NCBI GenBank assembly: GCA_026120185.1
Contig: JANUWF010001052.1
Span: 124,001 to 188,000 of the forward strand
Reading direction: 5' to 3'
Length of the DNA stretch: 64,000 nt
Source of the DNA: Voacanga thouarsii
Taxonomy: Eukaryota; Streptophyta; Magnoliopsida; Gentianales; Apocynaceae
Shown here: one piece after another, positions 11,679-22,600 of the stretch
Numbering within the stretch: the stretch's first letter is position 1
How the letters are laid out: each line of letters begins with the position of its first letter
Notes under the pieces: generated by a model
Told to the model about the DNA's origin: nothing
The model's database searches: none
The model's input: the letters and a program-made list of their open reading frames with translations, nothing else
Program-made: the position numbers and the translations under genes

Positions 11679-13713
11679 TGAGGGAAAATACAGTAACAGG
11701 GAGCCATGGACGGAAAAAAACCAGAGAAAAAAAAAATTAAAACACAAGCCATAAAGGCCATGTGAAAGCGTGAAGATCATACCTTTGCGCTCCTTAACCC
11801 TTCTAGGTTGAGTAAGAGCTGATTGAACGACTGGAATCGCCTAGCTTTGTCCACTTGAAAGAGCTTCCGGTTGAATACCCGCTAGCCTTCTACTCCGCCT
11901 TGTTTGCATTAACGCTTAGCTCTCCAACTCTCGGGATATTCCTCAGCCTAACCTCTAGTTGGTGAACACTATGGTGAAGAGGAACAATCTCAAAACTCCT
12001 TAGTTCTTTCGCTATTGATTAGCAAAGAACAAAAGAAAAACAAGAAGAAGGAGAGAGACCTTGAGAGAGAGAGACCCACGTGAGTGTGTGGCTTGGGAAA
12101 GGAAAAATTAGGGTTTTTTTCTTTTCAAAGAGTTGTTTATATTTAACCAAAATTAGGTCTCTCAATCTACGATAAACATCTCCCCGGGATTTCAAAATAC
12201 CGGATGTTATCTGAGAAACGGTTTGGCCTAACCTTAAACTCCTCTTAACCAGTATCCGGAAAAAACCCTAAGGTCCAAGCTATTGGGCAGGATAAATATT
12301 TATTATTTTTCTTGGACCCAAAAGGCCCAAAATAATAAATATTAATTATTTATTTTACGGGCTTACATAAGTAACCCAATAAATAATTAATGAGTCCAAA
12401 TGAACCATAATAATTAATCTTTAATTATTTATTTCTTGGGCCTACATAAATAACCCAATAAATAATTAAACATTAATTATTTCCCCTAGTTTAAGCCCAG
12501 GTTAATTTCTTAATTATTCATACTGGACCTAGGCCCTGAATAATTAATTAACCAAATAAACTAGATAATTAATTTCTCTCAACTCCTATTTTATTTATTT
12601 ATTTATTTATTTTATTACAATCCAATAATAAATTAGACTTCCTGAATAAAATAAAATAAAACAAAATAAAATAAAATCCTCTTCAACTGAGACCAATTCC
12701 TCAACCCAAAAATAGTTAGGACTTACGGGCTATCCCGATGACCAAAAAGACACATCGCCTTGGCTGCTAAAATGACCAAAATACCCCTGCTATATAAATA
12801 GATGTATTTTGCATTTTAAATATTTCCTAATATCACCATAAGGAAATATTGACCCCAAGGACAATGCTGCATTCGCAAAGTCTCCGACCTACAGGTAAAA
12901 TGACTAAAATACCCCTCTACACATCGCCGTACATTTAGAGAGGAAGAAGTGTACTAACCCCTCCCTAAATGACATCTACCATCCTTAGGCTTCTAGTCCA
13001 ATGATCCACGACTTCCTGGAGTGTTTCCGCTTTCCAAGGGAGCTACCCAAAAGCAAACATCCAAGTCATGTTTCCCAGGGCCCTGGATAATTTAGACCAT
13101 TCGGACAACCACAAGGGGCGATATAGTGCAGAAACTACCTTGTATAAGTCTGTCTTAACTAACTAGTCACACATACCCAACATGCAAGTATATTGGTCCT
13201 ATGATAGAACCTCAACCACAGCAAATCAAAGTATATGCTTCCAGCTTCGCTAGACCACCAACTCATACTCAAGTCGTAGAGTACTAGTCCACGCTGTAGC
13301 GGTAGTAGTCTAGGTTTCTACAATATAGTACTTTGAGAAACCACTACTACAGGTCCTGTTCTACGTTTTCAAAATACGCTTATGTCATGAAGTGAGTGGA
13401 CTACCCACTGGCTAAAGGTAAGTCATTCCCCATTTGGAATTCATAACATAATAACCTAAACATGATGAGGTTCCCAGTCTCATCAATAGGTTAAGAACAA
13501 ATGTTTATGTGTTAAATAACCCGTGATCCATACCTTACTGTGAAAGACCACCATTCACATGGATCACTTATTTAAACACAATGGGTCTGTTCCAAACGAA
13601 AATCGTGCACAAACAAAAAGTAAATTCACAAATAATTTCTGAAAATAAATTCTTTTATTAAATAATTCGATTTTACATCAGAAACCTAGTCTAAGAGGGC
13701 ATACAATCCAACA
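11679..13713 (-). repeat. copia-B 5' LTR
   Basis: 2,035 bp, TGAGGG to CCAACA on the plus strand. It pairs with 3939-5980. The most visible differences are in the first 250 bp and in the lengths of the short (TTTA)n and (AATAA)n runs. Confidence 0.9.
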
Positions 13714-13718
13714 AATAC

Positions 13719-14378
13719 ATGTAGAATGTGCTATATATCAACATATAAAAGCATGAAAGAGAGGCGAATAATGATGCTTAAGTCTCACCTTCCAAAGCTT
13801 TTCCTTCAATTCAACTCTACTGAAAAGTATCAAGTTTTCATATCCCATTTTCTACTTCTCTTCCCTTCTGTAATCTACTAATCTACCAAACTATTATAAA
13901 CAATCCAATAGAAAGATAGAAACCCACCCCACCAAACTCTTTCATTCATTGCTTCCAAAAATACTTGTTAATCCTAGCTACACAATTCAATCAAGTCATT
14001 GTAAGCTTAAGTACCATTGCATCAGATATATTCAAGAAATTTGTTGTATTCTAACCTTATTAATAGGTTCACTTTTATAACTAAAATTACATCTAGATAG
14101 AAAACAAGTCATATGCAAAATGGATTCAATATCTTAACAATTGCTATCACAAGAAGAAAGTAAATTAACTAGTTATTTTTCCATTTCCAATGCTGATATG
14201 TTTAGAAAGTATACTTGCTCCTACAGGATGTAGTATAATCATCCTTAGAAAATCAATAACTGCAACATAAAATAGAAATTGATCAAATTAATGAAGCTTT
14301 GTTAGGTTCATGTTAATCACATAGAGAAGAAGAATCAATGCATAACAATTGTACCAAATTAATTCTAATACACCTAAC
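13719..14378. other. CACTA-1 interior, intron-like sequence
   Basis: AT-rich, no reading frame of note. It lies downstream (minus strand) of the transporter exon and directly follows the copia-B target duplication. The next exon of the transporter (expected to begin GKKRMQP) is not here. Confidence 0.5.
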
Positions 14379-14600
14379 TATGGGATATTGATATAGGTTT
14401 GGAGTCTGCATGGAGAATGTTGTGAACCAAAGGATAAATCCCGAGAGAAGATCAAGAAGTGAATCTAATGTGGAAGCGATGATAGCCAGTGAGCCATTCC
14501 TAATGGATGCATAAACTTTAGCAGCAAAAAGAACCATGTTTGCTATATTTGATAACCGGATAGCAGTTGTTTCACTTCTAGCCAACTTTTCTTTTTCTTC
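14379..14600 (-). pseudogene. Captured exon of an Mn-type metal tolerance protein (CDF family)
   Basis: This is a 222-nt segment of exactly 74 codons on the minus strand, with an acceptor (TTATGCAG) before it and a GT donor after it (ATA|GTTAGG). The translation begins [18 protein letters not shown] and ends [12 protein letters not shown], with [16 protein letters not shown] between. This is the conserved first/second transmembrane part of plant manganese-CDF transporters (MTP8-11 group). The DSLLD motif is the DxxxD metal site of that clade. Frame, splice sites and key residues are intact, but no other exon of the gene is in the element. It is best read as a gene fragment captured by CACTA-1. 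Alternative: remains of a resident gene, which is less likely because CACTA ends flank it. Confidence 0.85.
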
Positions 14601-16805
14601 CTGCATAAAAGACATGCAACATCCTATGTTCTAGCCACTCCTTAAAGAGTTATCATCTATTTAAACTAAGCTGCCTCTACAGAACCATATAGTATGTGAA
14701 AAAAGAGAACATGGGCATTTGTCGAAACAAATTGTGAAAAAAAAAAACCACCACATAAGCAAACGCAAGTAAACTGCATCTGTTTAAAGTAAGAAATCAC
14801 TTCATAGTACCAAGCTTGTTTATTGAAAAATAAATAATAAATTGTGAGGTAACAGAAAAGACAGACAAGATAGCATTCAATTATCCTTCAAAAAATCCAC
14901 CACACATCAAGCATATGCCAAAGTGAGCAGGACCACAGTGCACAGTTCTTGCTTCCCCAAGGGCAAAGAACAAATATTCCTCCTCATTTTTAATTACCAC
15001 TAATGCATCTATGAACCTTTACCTTCAAATTGATCGAGCCACTCACTGAAGAAGTAAACATTCTGCACACTACATACTAGTATAATTTAGGGATTGATTC
15101 AGCCATTAAAAAAATGCACAAATAATCTTGTAAACTATAAGTGGCATAAGACAAGGAACAACAACAAACAAACTATTGGCTTTCAGCTACACTTCATGGT
15201 AATTTCATTTGACAATCTAAAGAGAAAAACAGTGCTTCAATATATTAGTCCAGAAAGAAGAGAATTGATGTTGCCTACATAACTTTACCAGGGAGAAAAA
15301 AAATAAGAGAGATAACACAACAATCCTTAACAGGAAAACGACCAGCATATCAAAAGGATATGTTTGTATTACCAGGAGTTAAGATCATAAAAATGATGCT
15401 AGAACATCGAAAATGGGTACCAACACTGGGAAATAAAAGTGACAATAAAGATAAAAGCCTAATTATTGAGGGAATATCAGTAAAGTCCAAGATGAATGCA
15501 AGTATCTTCCAGATAATGCTCCCATAAATATGGTGTAAAGGTTGATAGGAACTGAACAACAATACAAGGCACTAAAGAGACATGTAATTCTTGAATTATG
15601 GCATCCAATCAACAAATGAAGCCTCTTTCATTCTATACTATTGGGTCCTCAGTTGCTATCCTAATAGCCACAACAAAGAATCAGTAATGAAGTGGGTTGA
15701 GGGGAGCTTAACACAGAACAAAGAAGAAGACACTATTGCAATCAAGACTAATATTCATCATATCCCAAAAATTGAGCAGAAAAAAAAATTAGAAATCTCC
15801 AAAATAGAATTAAAACTTAAAGAAAGTACTGATATTGACAATTCAAAACAATAAAATAAAATAGAAAATTCCGTGTAGTTAGAAACCTAAAAAATAACCT
15901 CAAATTTAAGACCCATTCCAGCCCATTGTCCAAGCGAGCTTCCAGAAACCCAATCCTTGAAAAGCCTCGAGCTTTTGAGCTATGGCTTCCGCCCAAGCTG
16001 CATTGTCAGTGTCGCCATACGAAGCCCGGAGGTTGGCGATGTGTGTGGTCAGAGAGTGGGAGAAGGAAAGCACATTAAGGAGTATGGAGAAAAGAAGGAG
16101 CGGTGATGCTGGGGTTTTATGGGCAGAGTTGTCCAACGTGATTCCACTGGTGATCGTGGTGTGGCTGAGTGGTGGCGGTAATCAATAGGAAGGATAGAGG
16201 GTTGAGAAAAAAGAGAAAGGGCAAAAGCTTTTGGTTACAGTGGAAGTCGGACCACGAAAGAGAGAAGACAGAGGCCAACGATTTCTGGTTGTGGCATAGG
16301 AGAAAAAAGAAAGGGAAGGGAAATTTTGAAAACAAAAATTTTTGTAAAATGTGGTACCCATACCATTTTATTTTTTAAAAAATGAGAAATTTAAAAAATA
16401 AATAACTTAAATAAGTAAAATGCCTTTACATTCCAAATTTTATTATACTTTTAACTTGAATGCTTAGTGGAGAGAGAGAGAAAGAGAGAAACATTTTTCC
16501 TTCTACTTCCTTTTTATTTAACTGAAATGAGAAAAAATAAATAAATATTCTTTATTGTAGAAATGAGAGAAAAATATATAAAATATATTATTATATTAAA
16601 TTTAAAATTATCATGTATCATGTAAAAAACTTATAATACTTTTTTTTTAATGGCGTTAATGGTACATGTGTATTGATATCTACATTTACAAATTCCTTAA
16701 TTTGATTAAATTTTGCCTCAAAAAGTTTTTTTGATTAAAATTTTATTATTTTGTCCATTAATGGTGCTAATGGTACACAGATATTATTTTAATACAAATT
16801 CCTTA
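14601..16805. other. CACTA-1 interior with one unrecognised minus-strand ORF (15906-16136)
   Basis: Mostly AT-rich and intron-like. The part 15906-16340 is less AT-rich. Its minus strand has a 76-codon frame with a hydrophobic N-terminus (LLLFSILLNVLSFSHSL, signal-peptide-like) followed by NAAWAEAIAQKLEAF and WTMGWNGS. I do not recognise it. It may be another captured first exon. A pair of short related segments ends in ACAAATTCCTTAA just before the satellite array (near 16690 and 16800). Confidence 0.4.
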
Positions 16806-19505
16806 AGGTAATCGGATATATTTTTTTACATAATCTAACATAATCTTTAAGTCTATAACCTAACACATTTATAAAGATAACCATATCAAAATAACAATTC
16901 AACCGTTAGATTTTTTAAAATTACTAAAAAACATTTTATGACCTAATTTGAAGGTAATCAGATACATTTTGCCATATAATATAGTATAATCTCTATATAA
17001 AAGCCCATAAGCTAACACATTTACAAAGATAAGGATATCAAATTAATGATCTAACCGTTACATTTGTTAAAATTATTATAAAAAATATTATGACCAAATT
17101 TAAAGATAATCGGATATATTTTGCCACATAATCACGAATAGTCTCTATACAAAAGCCAAAAACCTAATACATTTTTAAATATAACCATATCAAATTAACG
17201 ATCTAACCGTTAGATTTGTTAAAATCATAAAAAAAAAATAGTATTATGGCCAAATTTGAAGGTAATTAGATATATTTTTCCAAATAATCTAGCAAATCTC
17301 TATATAAAAGTCCATAACCTAATACATTTATAAATATAAGTATATCATTAATGATCCAACCATTAGATTTTTCAAAATTATTAAAAAATTCTTTATGACC
17401 TAATTTGAAGGTAATCAAATACATTTTACCACATAACATAGTATAATCTCTATATAAAAACCCATAAGTTAACGCATTTACAAAGATAAGGACATCAAAT
17501 TAACGATCCAACCGTTAAGTTAGTTAAAATTACTATAAAAAATATTATGACCAAATTTAAAGATAATCAAATATATTTTTCCACATAATCTCGAATAATC
17601 TCTATATAAAAGCCAAAAACCTAATACATTTTTAAATATAACCATATCAAATTAACGATCCAACCGTTAGATTTATTAAAATCATAAAAAAAAAGTGTTA
17701 TGACCAAATTTAAAGGTAATTAGATATATTTGCCTAGATAATCTAGCAAATCTCTATATAAAAGTCCATAACCTAACACATTTATAAATATCAGTATATC
17801 ATATTAATGATCCAACTATTATATTTGTTAAAATTACTAAAAAATATTTTATGATCTAATTTGAAGATAATCATATACATTTTACCACATAACATAGTAT
17901 AATCTCTATATAAAAGCCCATAAGTTAATGCATTTACAAAGATAAGGACATCAAAGTAACAATACAACCGTTGGATTAGTTAAAATTACTATAAAAACTA
18001 TTCTAACCAAATTTAAAGATAATTAGATATATTTTACCACAAAATCACGAATAATCTCTATATAAAAGTAAAAAACCTAATACATTTTTAAATATAACCA
18101 TATCAAATTAACGATCCAACCATTAGATGTGTTCAAATAATAAAAAAAAAAGTATTATGATTAAATTTGAAAGTAATCAGATATATTTTTCCTGAAAATC
18201 TAGCAAATTTCTATATAAAAGTCCATAACTTAACACATTTATAAATATAAGTATATCATATTAACAATCCAACCATTAGATTTTTTGAAATTACTAAAAA
18301 GTGTTTTATGACATAATTTGAAGGTAATCAGATATATTTTTCTACATAATATAGTATAATCTCTATATAAAAGCCCACAAGCTAATGCATTTATAAAGAT
18401 AAGGACATCAAATTAATGATCCAACCGTTAGATTAGTTAAAATTACTATAAAAAATATTATGGCCAAATTTAAAGATAATTGAATATATTTTGCCACAAA
18501 ATCTCGAATAATCTCTATATAAAAGCCAAAAACCTAATACATTTTTAAATATAACCGTATCAAATTAACGATCCAACAGTTAGATTTATTAAAATTATAA
18601 AAAAAAATTGTTATGACCAAATTTGAAGGTAATCAGATATATTTTTCCAGATAATCTAGCAAATCTCTATATAAAAAGTTCATAACCTAACACATTTATA
18701 AATATAAGTATATAATATTAACGATCCAATCGTTAGAGTTGTTAAAATTACTAAAAAACATTTTATAACCTAATTTGAAGGTAATTAAATATATTTTGCC
18801 GCATAATATTGTATAATCTCTGTATAAAAGCTAATAACCTAACGCATTTAAAAATATAAGGGTATCAAATTAATGATCCAACCGTTGAATTAGTTAAAAT
18901 TACTATAAAAAGTATTATAACCAAATTTTAAGGTAATCGGATATATTTTCCACAAATCTTGTATAATCTCTATATAAAAGCAAAAAACCTAATACATTTT
19001 TAAATATAACCATATCAAATTAATAATCCAACCATTAGATTTGTTAAAATTATAAAAAAATGTGTTATGACTAAATTTGAAGGTAATCAGATATATTTTT
19101 CTACATAATCTATCATAATCTCTATATAAAAGTCCATAACCTAACATATTTATAAATCTAAGAATATCATATTAACGATCCAACCATTAGATTTGTTAAA
19201 ATTGTTAAAAAAAATGTGTTATGACATAATTTGAATATAATCGGATATATTTTGCCATATAATCTTTACATAAAAGCTTATAACCTAACGCATTTATAAA
19301 TTTCAGTATATCAAAATAACGATCCAACCATTATATTAGTTAAAATTGAAAAAAAAGGTATTATGACCAAATTCGAAATTAATCGGATATATTTTGTACA
19401 TAATCTAGAATAATCTCTATATAAAAGCCAAAAACTTTACACATTTTTATATATAACCATATCAAATTAACGATCCAACCGTTAGTTAATAAAATTGTAA
19501 AAAAT
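16806..19505. repeat. Satellite array: about 18 units of ~151 bp in a three-unit higher-order repeat (~456 bp)
   Basis: The phrase GGTAATCGGATATATTTT (or close) recurs at 16807, 16953, 17104, 17261, 17410, 17561, 17715, 17866, 18017, 18171, 18323, 18474, 18628, 18780, 18932, 19082, 19236 and 19378. Spacing is 142-157 bp. Three unit types alternate in fixed order. One has ATAGTATAATCTC and AAAGCCCATAAG. One has CACGAATA/CTCGAATA and AAAGCCAAAAACCTAATAC. One has ATCTAGCAAATCTC and AAGTCCATAACCTAA. Same-type units recur every 454-457 bp. Every unit carries a conserved CGATCCAACCGTTAGATT block. No coding capacity. Confidence 0.9.
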
Positions 19506-19825
19506 GGAGTATCCGTCCTCATATAGTGGTCGCTAACTATAATCACAAATTGGAGTGTATTAAAATTTATGTACTTCCACTTTCTATTTTTATTTCTCTT
19601 TGTTTGATTGCAGAAAGTCAATTTTGTTCTAGCTAAATAAAGAATTAGGCAAAGAGTGTACATAAGTAGTTGGTCCAAAAATATATATATAAATTAATAA
19701 AATAGTAATATAAAGATTTGAACACACAACCATTTGAATATAAACAATTACCTCAACTATGAAATCTAAGAAAAACTTCCAGTTTATGTTGATATTCTTT
19801 AATATTTGATAAAATAAGAAAAAAT

Positions 19826-20098
19826 ATGCTTTTCCCACAGTTTAATGAAACTGTGGGTAATAAAAAATCTTTATTAACAATTTCAAATATCTTTGGCAAA
19901 AAAATTATTTTTACCTATACAATTTTTAAATTTGTAGTAAAAAAGAACTTTAACCTACAGAAATATAGTCGTGGCAAAATAAAATGTTACCAAAAAGGTT
20001 TATATACCACGGAATTCAAAACTGTAGCAAAAAGCAAGTTTTCACCACAGATTATTCTATGTTGCAAATAAAAGCGTTGTCAAAAGCCATTTTTTTTA
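19826..20098. repeat. CACTA-1 right subterminal repeats
   Basis: Repeated words such as TTTCCCACAGTT, AACTGTGGGTAA, GTCGTGGCAAAA, TACCACGGAATT and ACTGTAGCAAAA match the motif family of the left end (733-1345). The separating stretch 19506-19825 holds nothing I can name. Confidence 0.7.
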
Positions 20099-20106
20099 TA
20101 GTAGAT

Positions 20107-21040
20107 ATCTACTAACTAAGCCTACGGCAAAGTAGATATCTGGCCTAGTGCACAACATAGTGTACATGAGATTTCACACAGCCGAAGCGTAGGAAATCCT
20201 ACTCATCCTGTCTTTTTCCTCTCAAGACCTAGGACAATCCTTAGAACAAAAAGACAACCCATGTCTGCAAGGGATTAGAGCTTCCTTACATGAGTCTATG
20301 CTAAACTTGGTCAACATCTTGTCAATGTATATCGTTTGGGATTATCCTAACATTCTCTACTTCATATTTCTAAAAAGTTTAATCCCGAGAATGTAACTGG
20401 ATTCTCCCAAATCCTTCATACTAAATTGACTAAACAGCCAAACCTTAATAGATGATAATGTTCTTACATCATTCCCAATGAATAGAATGTCATCCATATA
20501 TAGGATAAGAAAAATCACATTTATGACTTCCAATTTCCGTTACACACATGGTTCATCTTCATTTTGAATGAAATCATAAGACTTTACAATCTTGTCAAAA
20601 CGAATGTTCCATATTCTATATGCCTACTTAAGTCCATAAATAGACTTCTTAAACTTGCAAAACATATGTTCCTGGCCTTTAGCAATAAAACCTTTCCGGT
20701 TAGGACATCTAGATGTCTTCGTTAAGATAGCCATTAAGAAATACCATCTTGACATCAATTTTCCATATCTCGTAGTTGAAATGACATGCAATGGTAAGGA
20801 GAATATGGATGGACTTAAACATGGCTATCGGGGAAAAGGTTTCCTCATAATCGATTCCCATTTTCTGAGTATACCATTTCGCCACAAACCTAAATTTAAA
20901 GGTTTCTACCTTCCCATCTGTTCCCTTCTTCCTCTTGTATAGCCACTTACACCCAATGGATTTTATCCCTTCAGGTGAAGTTATAAGATCCCAAACCTGA
21001 TTAAAGTATATAGACTCAATCTCGGCTTTCATTACTTCAT
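20107..21040 (-). pseudogene. copia-A reverse transcriptase remnant
   Basis: Homologous to the copia-B RT and continuing the element broken at 723. The best part (20709-21032) reads VWDLITSPEGIKSIGCKWLYKRKKGTDGKVETF and IDYEETFSPIAMFKSIHILLTIACHFNYEIW. The half nearer 20107 has many stops. Its first bases (ATATCTACTAACTAAGCC) directly continue the copia-A text interrupted at 726. Confidence 0.87.
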
Positions 21041-21041
21041 G

Positions 21042-22350
21042 CTATAGATTTGCATCGACATCAGTAATAACCTCCTCGTATCTAGTGGGATCTTGTTCCT
21101 GATGGTTAAAGACCAGCTCGAAAACCTCTCCTGTCCATCTTTTTAGAACTTTAGATATCATCCCACTACGACGAAGTTCTGTTTGTACAGGTTCTTTAGG
21201 TTGTGCCTCTTCTTGTTCCATAATCAGGTCTGAAGAAGTTGATTCTGAAGATAACTTCTCCTCGAATTCCAACCTTATTGAACCTTTAATGGAAATACTT
21301 TGATCATTCTTCAAGTATCTAGCATTAGTACTTACCAGTATTTTCTGCTCATTGGGATGATAAAAGTAACCTCATTTTATCCCTTTTAGTTACCCAATAA
21401 GGTAGAATAATTATGATCTTGGTTCTAACTTGTCTTCCTTGATCAATACATAAGTTGGACAGCCCCATATTCTGAGATGATTTAGACTTGGCTTACGTCC
21501 AATCCATATCTCATAGGGCGTCCTAGGTACCGACTTGGAAGGCACCAAGTTCATAATGTATACTGATATTTCCAAAGCATATCCCTAGAAAAAGATTGAA
21601 AGAGTAGCATGAGATATCATGCTTCGGACCATTTCCATTAATGTCCTATTCTTTCTCTCAACTACTCTATTCTGTTGGGGTGTACCCAATGTAGAGAGTT
21701 GGGATATTATCTCATGATATACCATGTAATCCTTAAACTCATCGAGGAGGTACTCTCTAACACGATTTGATCGTAAGGTTTTGATCAGTTTACCTGTCCG
21801 AGGCTCTACTTCAGCCTTAAACTCTTTGAACTTGTCAAAAGAGTTAGGCTTGTGCCTCATCAAGTAGACATAATCAAACCTTGTACAATTATTCGTGAAA
21901 GTAATGAAGTACTAAAAACCCCCTCTAGCTTATGTAGACAAATGACCACATATATCAGTATGAATAAGGCCCAATATCTCATTGGCTCCATCAGCCTTTT
22001 GGGTGAACGACTTTTTGGTCATTTTTCCTATAAGGCAGGATTTACACTGATGCCAACTTTCTAATCTTAATGAGCCCAAAGGCCTATCATGGATTAACCT
22101 CTAAATCCTGATTGAGTTAATATGACCCAACCTTAGATGCCAAAGATATAAGCCATTGATATTGGTCTTTCTTTTCTTACTTAAAAGTTCAGATTGAGTG
22201 TTATTTATTTGATTATTTGTAAGATTTAAAAAAAATAAGTTTTCATACATGTGCCAAGTACATGAAACTTCTCTATTTCCACTTATAGTAATACTAGAAT
22301 TGAAAGAAACAGAATATCCATAATTAATTAGCTTTGCAACTGAAATCAAA
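21042..22350 (-). pseudogene. copia-A integrase and linker remnant
   Basis: From 22349 downward: zinc-finger start (YLWHLRLGHINS), then an internal part with the integrase end of the core (LIKTLRSNRVREYLLDEFKDYMVYHEI) and TPQQNRVVERKNRTLMEMVRSMISHATL at 21585-21863, then the acidic linker (21042-21314, RRSGMISKVLKRWTGEVFELV). Frames are interrupted by stops in several places. In this copy the region just after the DDE core is readable through TPQQN, which copia-B has lost. Confidence 0.85.
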
Positions 22351-22359
22351 TTCTATCTG

Positions 22360-22600
22360 AGATTAGGTACATATAAAATATCTTTCAAAATAACAACTTT
22401 ATTACAATAAAAAGTAAGATCCAGTTCTCCCACTGCAAGGGCCCATACTTGTGCTTCATTTTTTATTCGTAGTTCATACTCGCCCTTCTGGAGTCTTCTT
22501 ATCTTTCTAAACCCCTATAAGGAGTTACAGATATAATCAGTGGCACCAGAATCAACAATCCAAGTGGAAGTTGATCCAACCATTGAAATTGACTCTAGAT
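22360..22600 (-). pseudogene. copia-A protease remnant
   Basis: The minus strand translates in pieces to a copia protease (the WIVDSGATDYIC neighbourhood at about 22530-22565 and the LKDILYVPNLR block nearer 22360), with stops between. Position and spacing match 8800-9090 of copia-B. Confidence 0.75.

Larger units (their letters stand above)
3939..13713 (-). mobile_element. copia-B: complete-length Ty1/copia LTR retrotransposon, frameshifted
   Basis: A 9,775-bp element on the minus strand, flanked by a perfect 5-bp target duplication AATAC (3934-3938 and 13714-13718). Order in element sense: 5' LTR (11679-13713), primer-binding site, 1.8-kb leader, gag, protease, integrase, RT, RNase H, polypurine tract, 3' LTR (3939-5980). 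Integrase precedes RT, which places it in the copia superfamily. The two LTRs are very similar but differ by scattered substitutions and indels, more densely in the first 250 bp and less so further in. It is younger than copia-A, a related element, and lies inside CACTA-1. Several frameshifts interrupt the polyprotein, so this copy is not autonomous. Confidence 0.93.
727..20103. mobile_element. CACTA-1: non-autonomous CACTA (En/Spm-like) element with captured exon, satellite array and nested copia-B
   Basis: The ends are decayed but recognisable. The left end starts CATGACAAAAAAAAGTGAC. The right end, reverse complemented, reads approximately TACTATAAAAAAAATGGC. Both then run into a shared CTTTTGGCAAC-type stretch, consistent with an original CACTACAAAAA terminus. 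GAT at 724-726 and at 20104-20106 is the 3-bp target duplication. Removing the element rejoins copia-A exactly in register with the intact region of copia-B (compare 6583-6610). Both ends carry TGCCAC/CCACGG subterminal repeats. About 9.6 kb remains when copia-B is subtracted, and no transposase is visible, so it would need enzyme from another element. Internal cargo is listed separately. Confidence 0.82.

Noticed and set aside
16806..19505. Regular repeat spacing that could suggest a CRISPR array
   Set aside because: The repeats are full-length tandem units with no unique spacers, and the context is a plant transposon.
16806..19505. Interpretation as a piece of centromere
   Set aside because: Only about 18 copies, bounded on both sides by non-repeat sequence and CACTA-1 ends; no evidence of a large array from this window.
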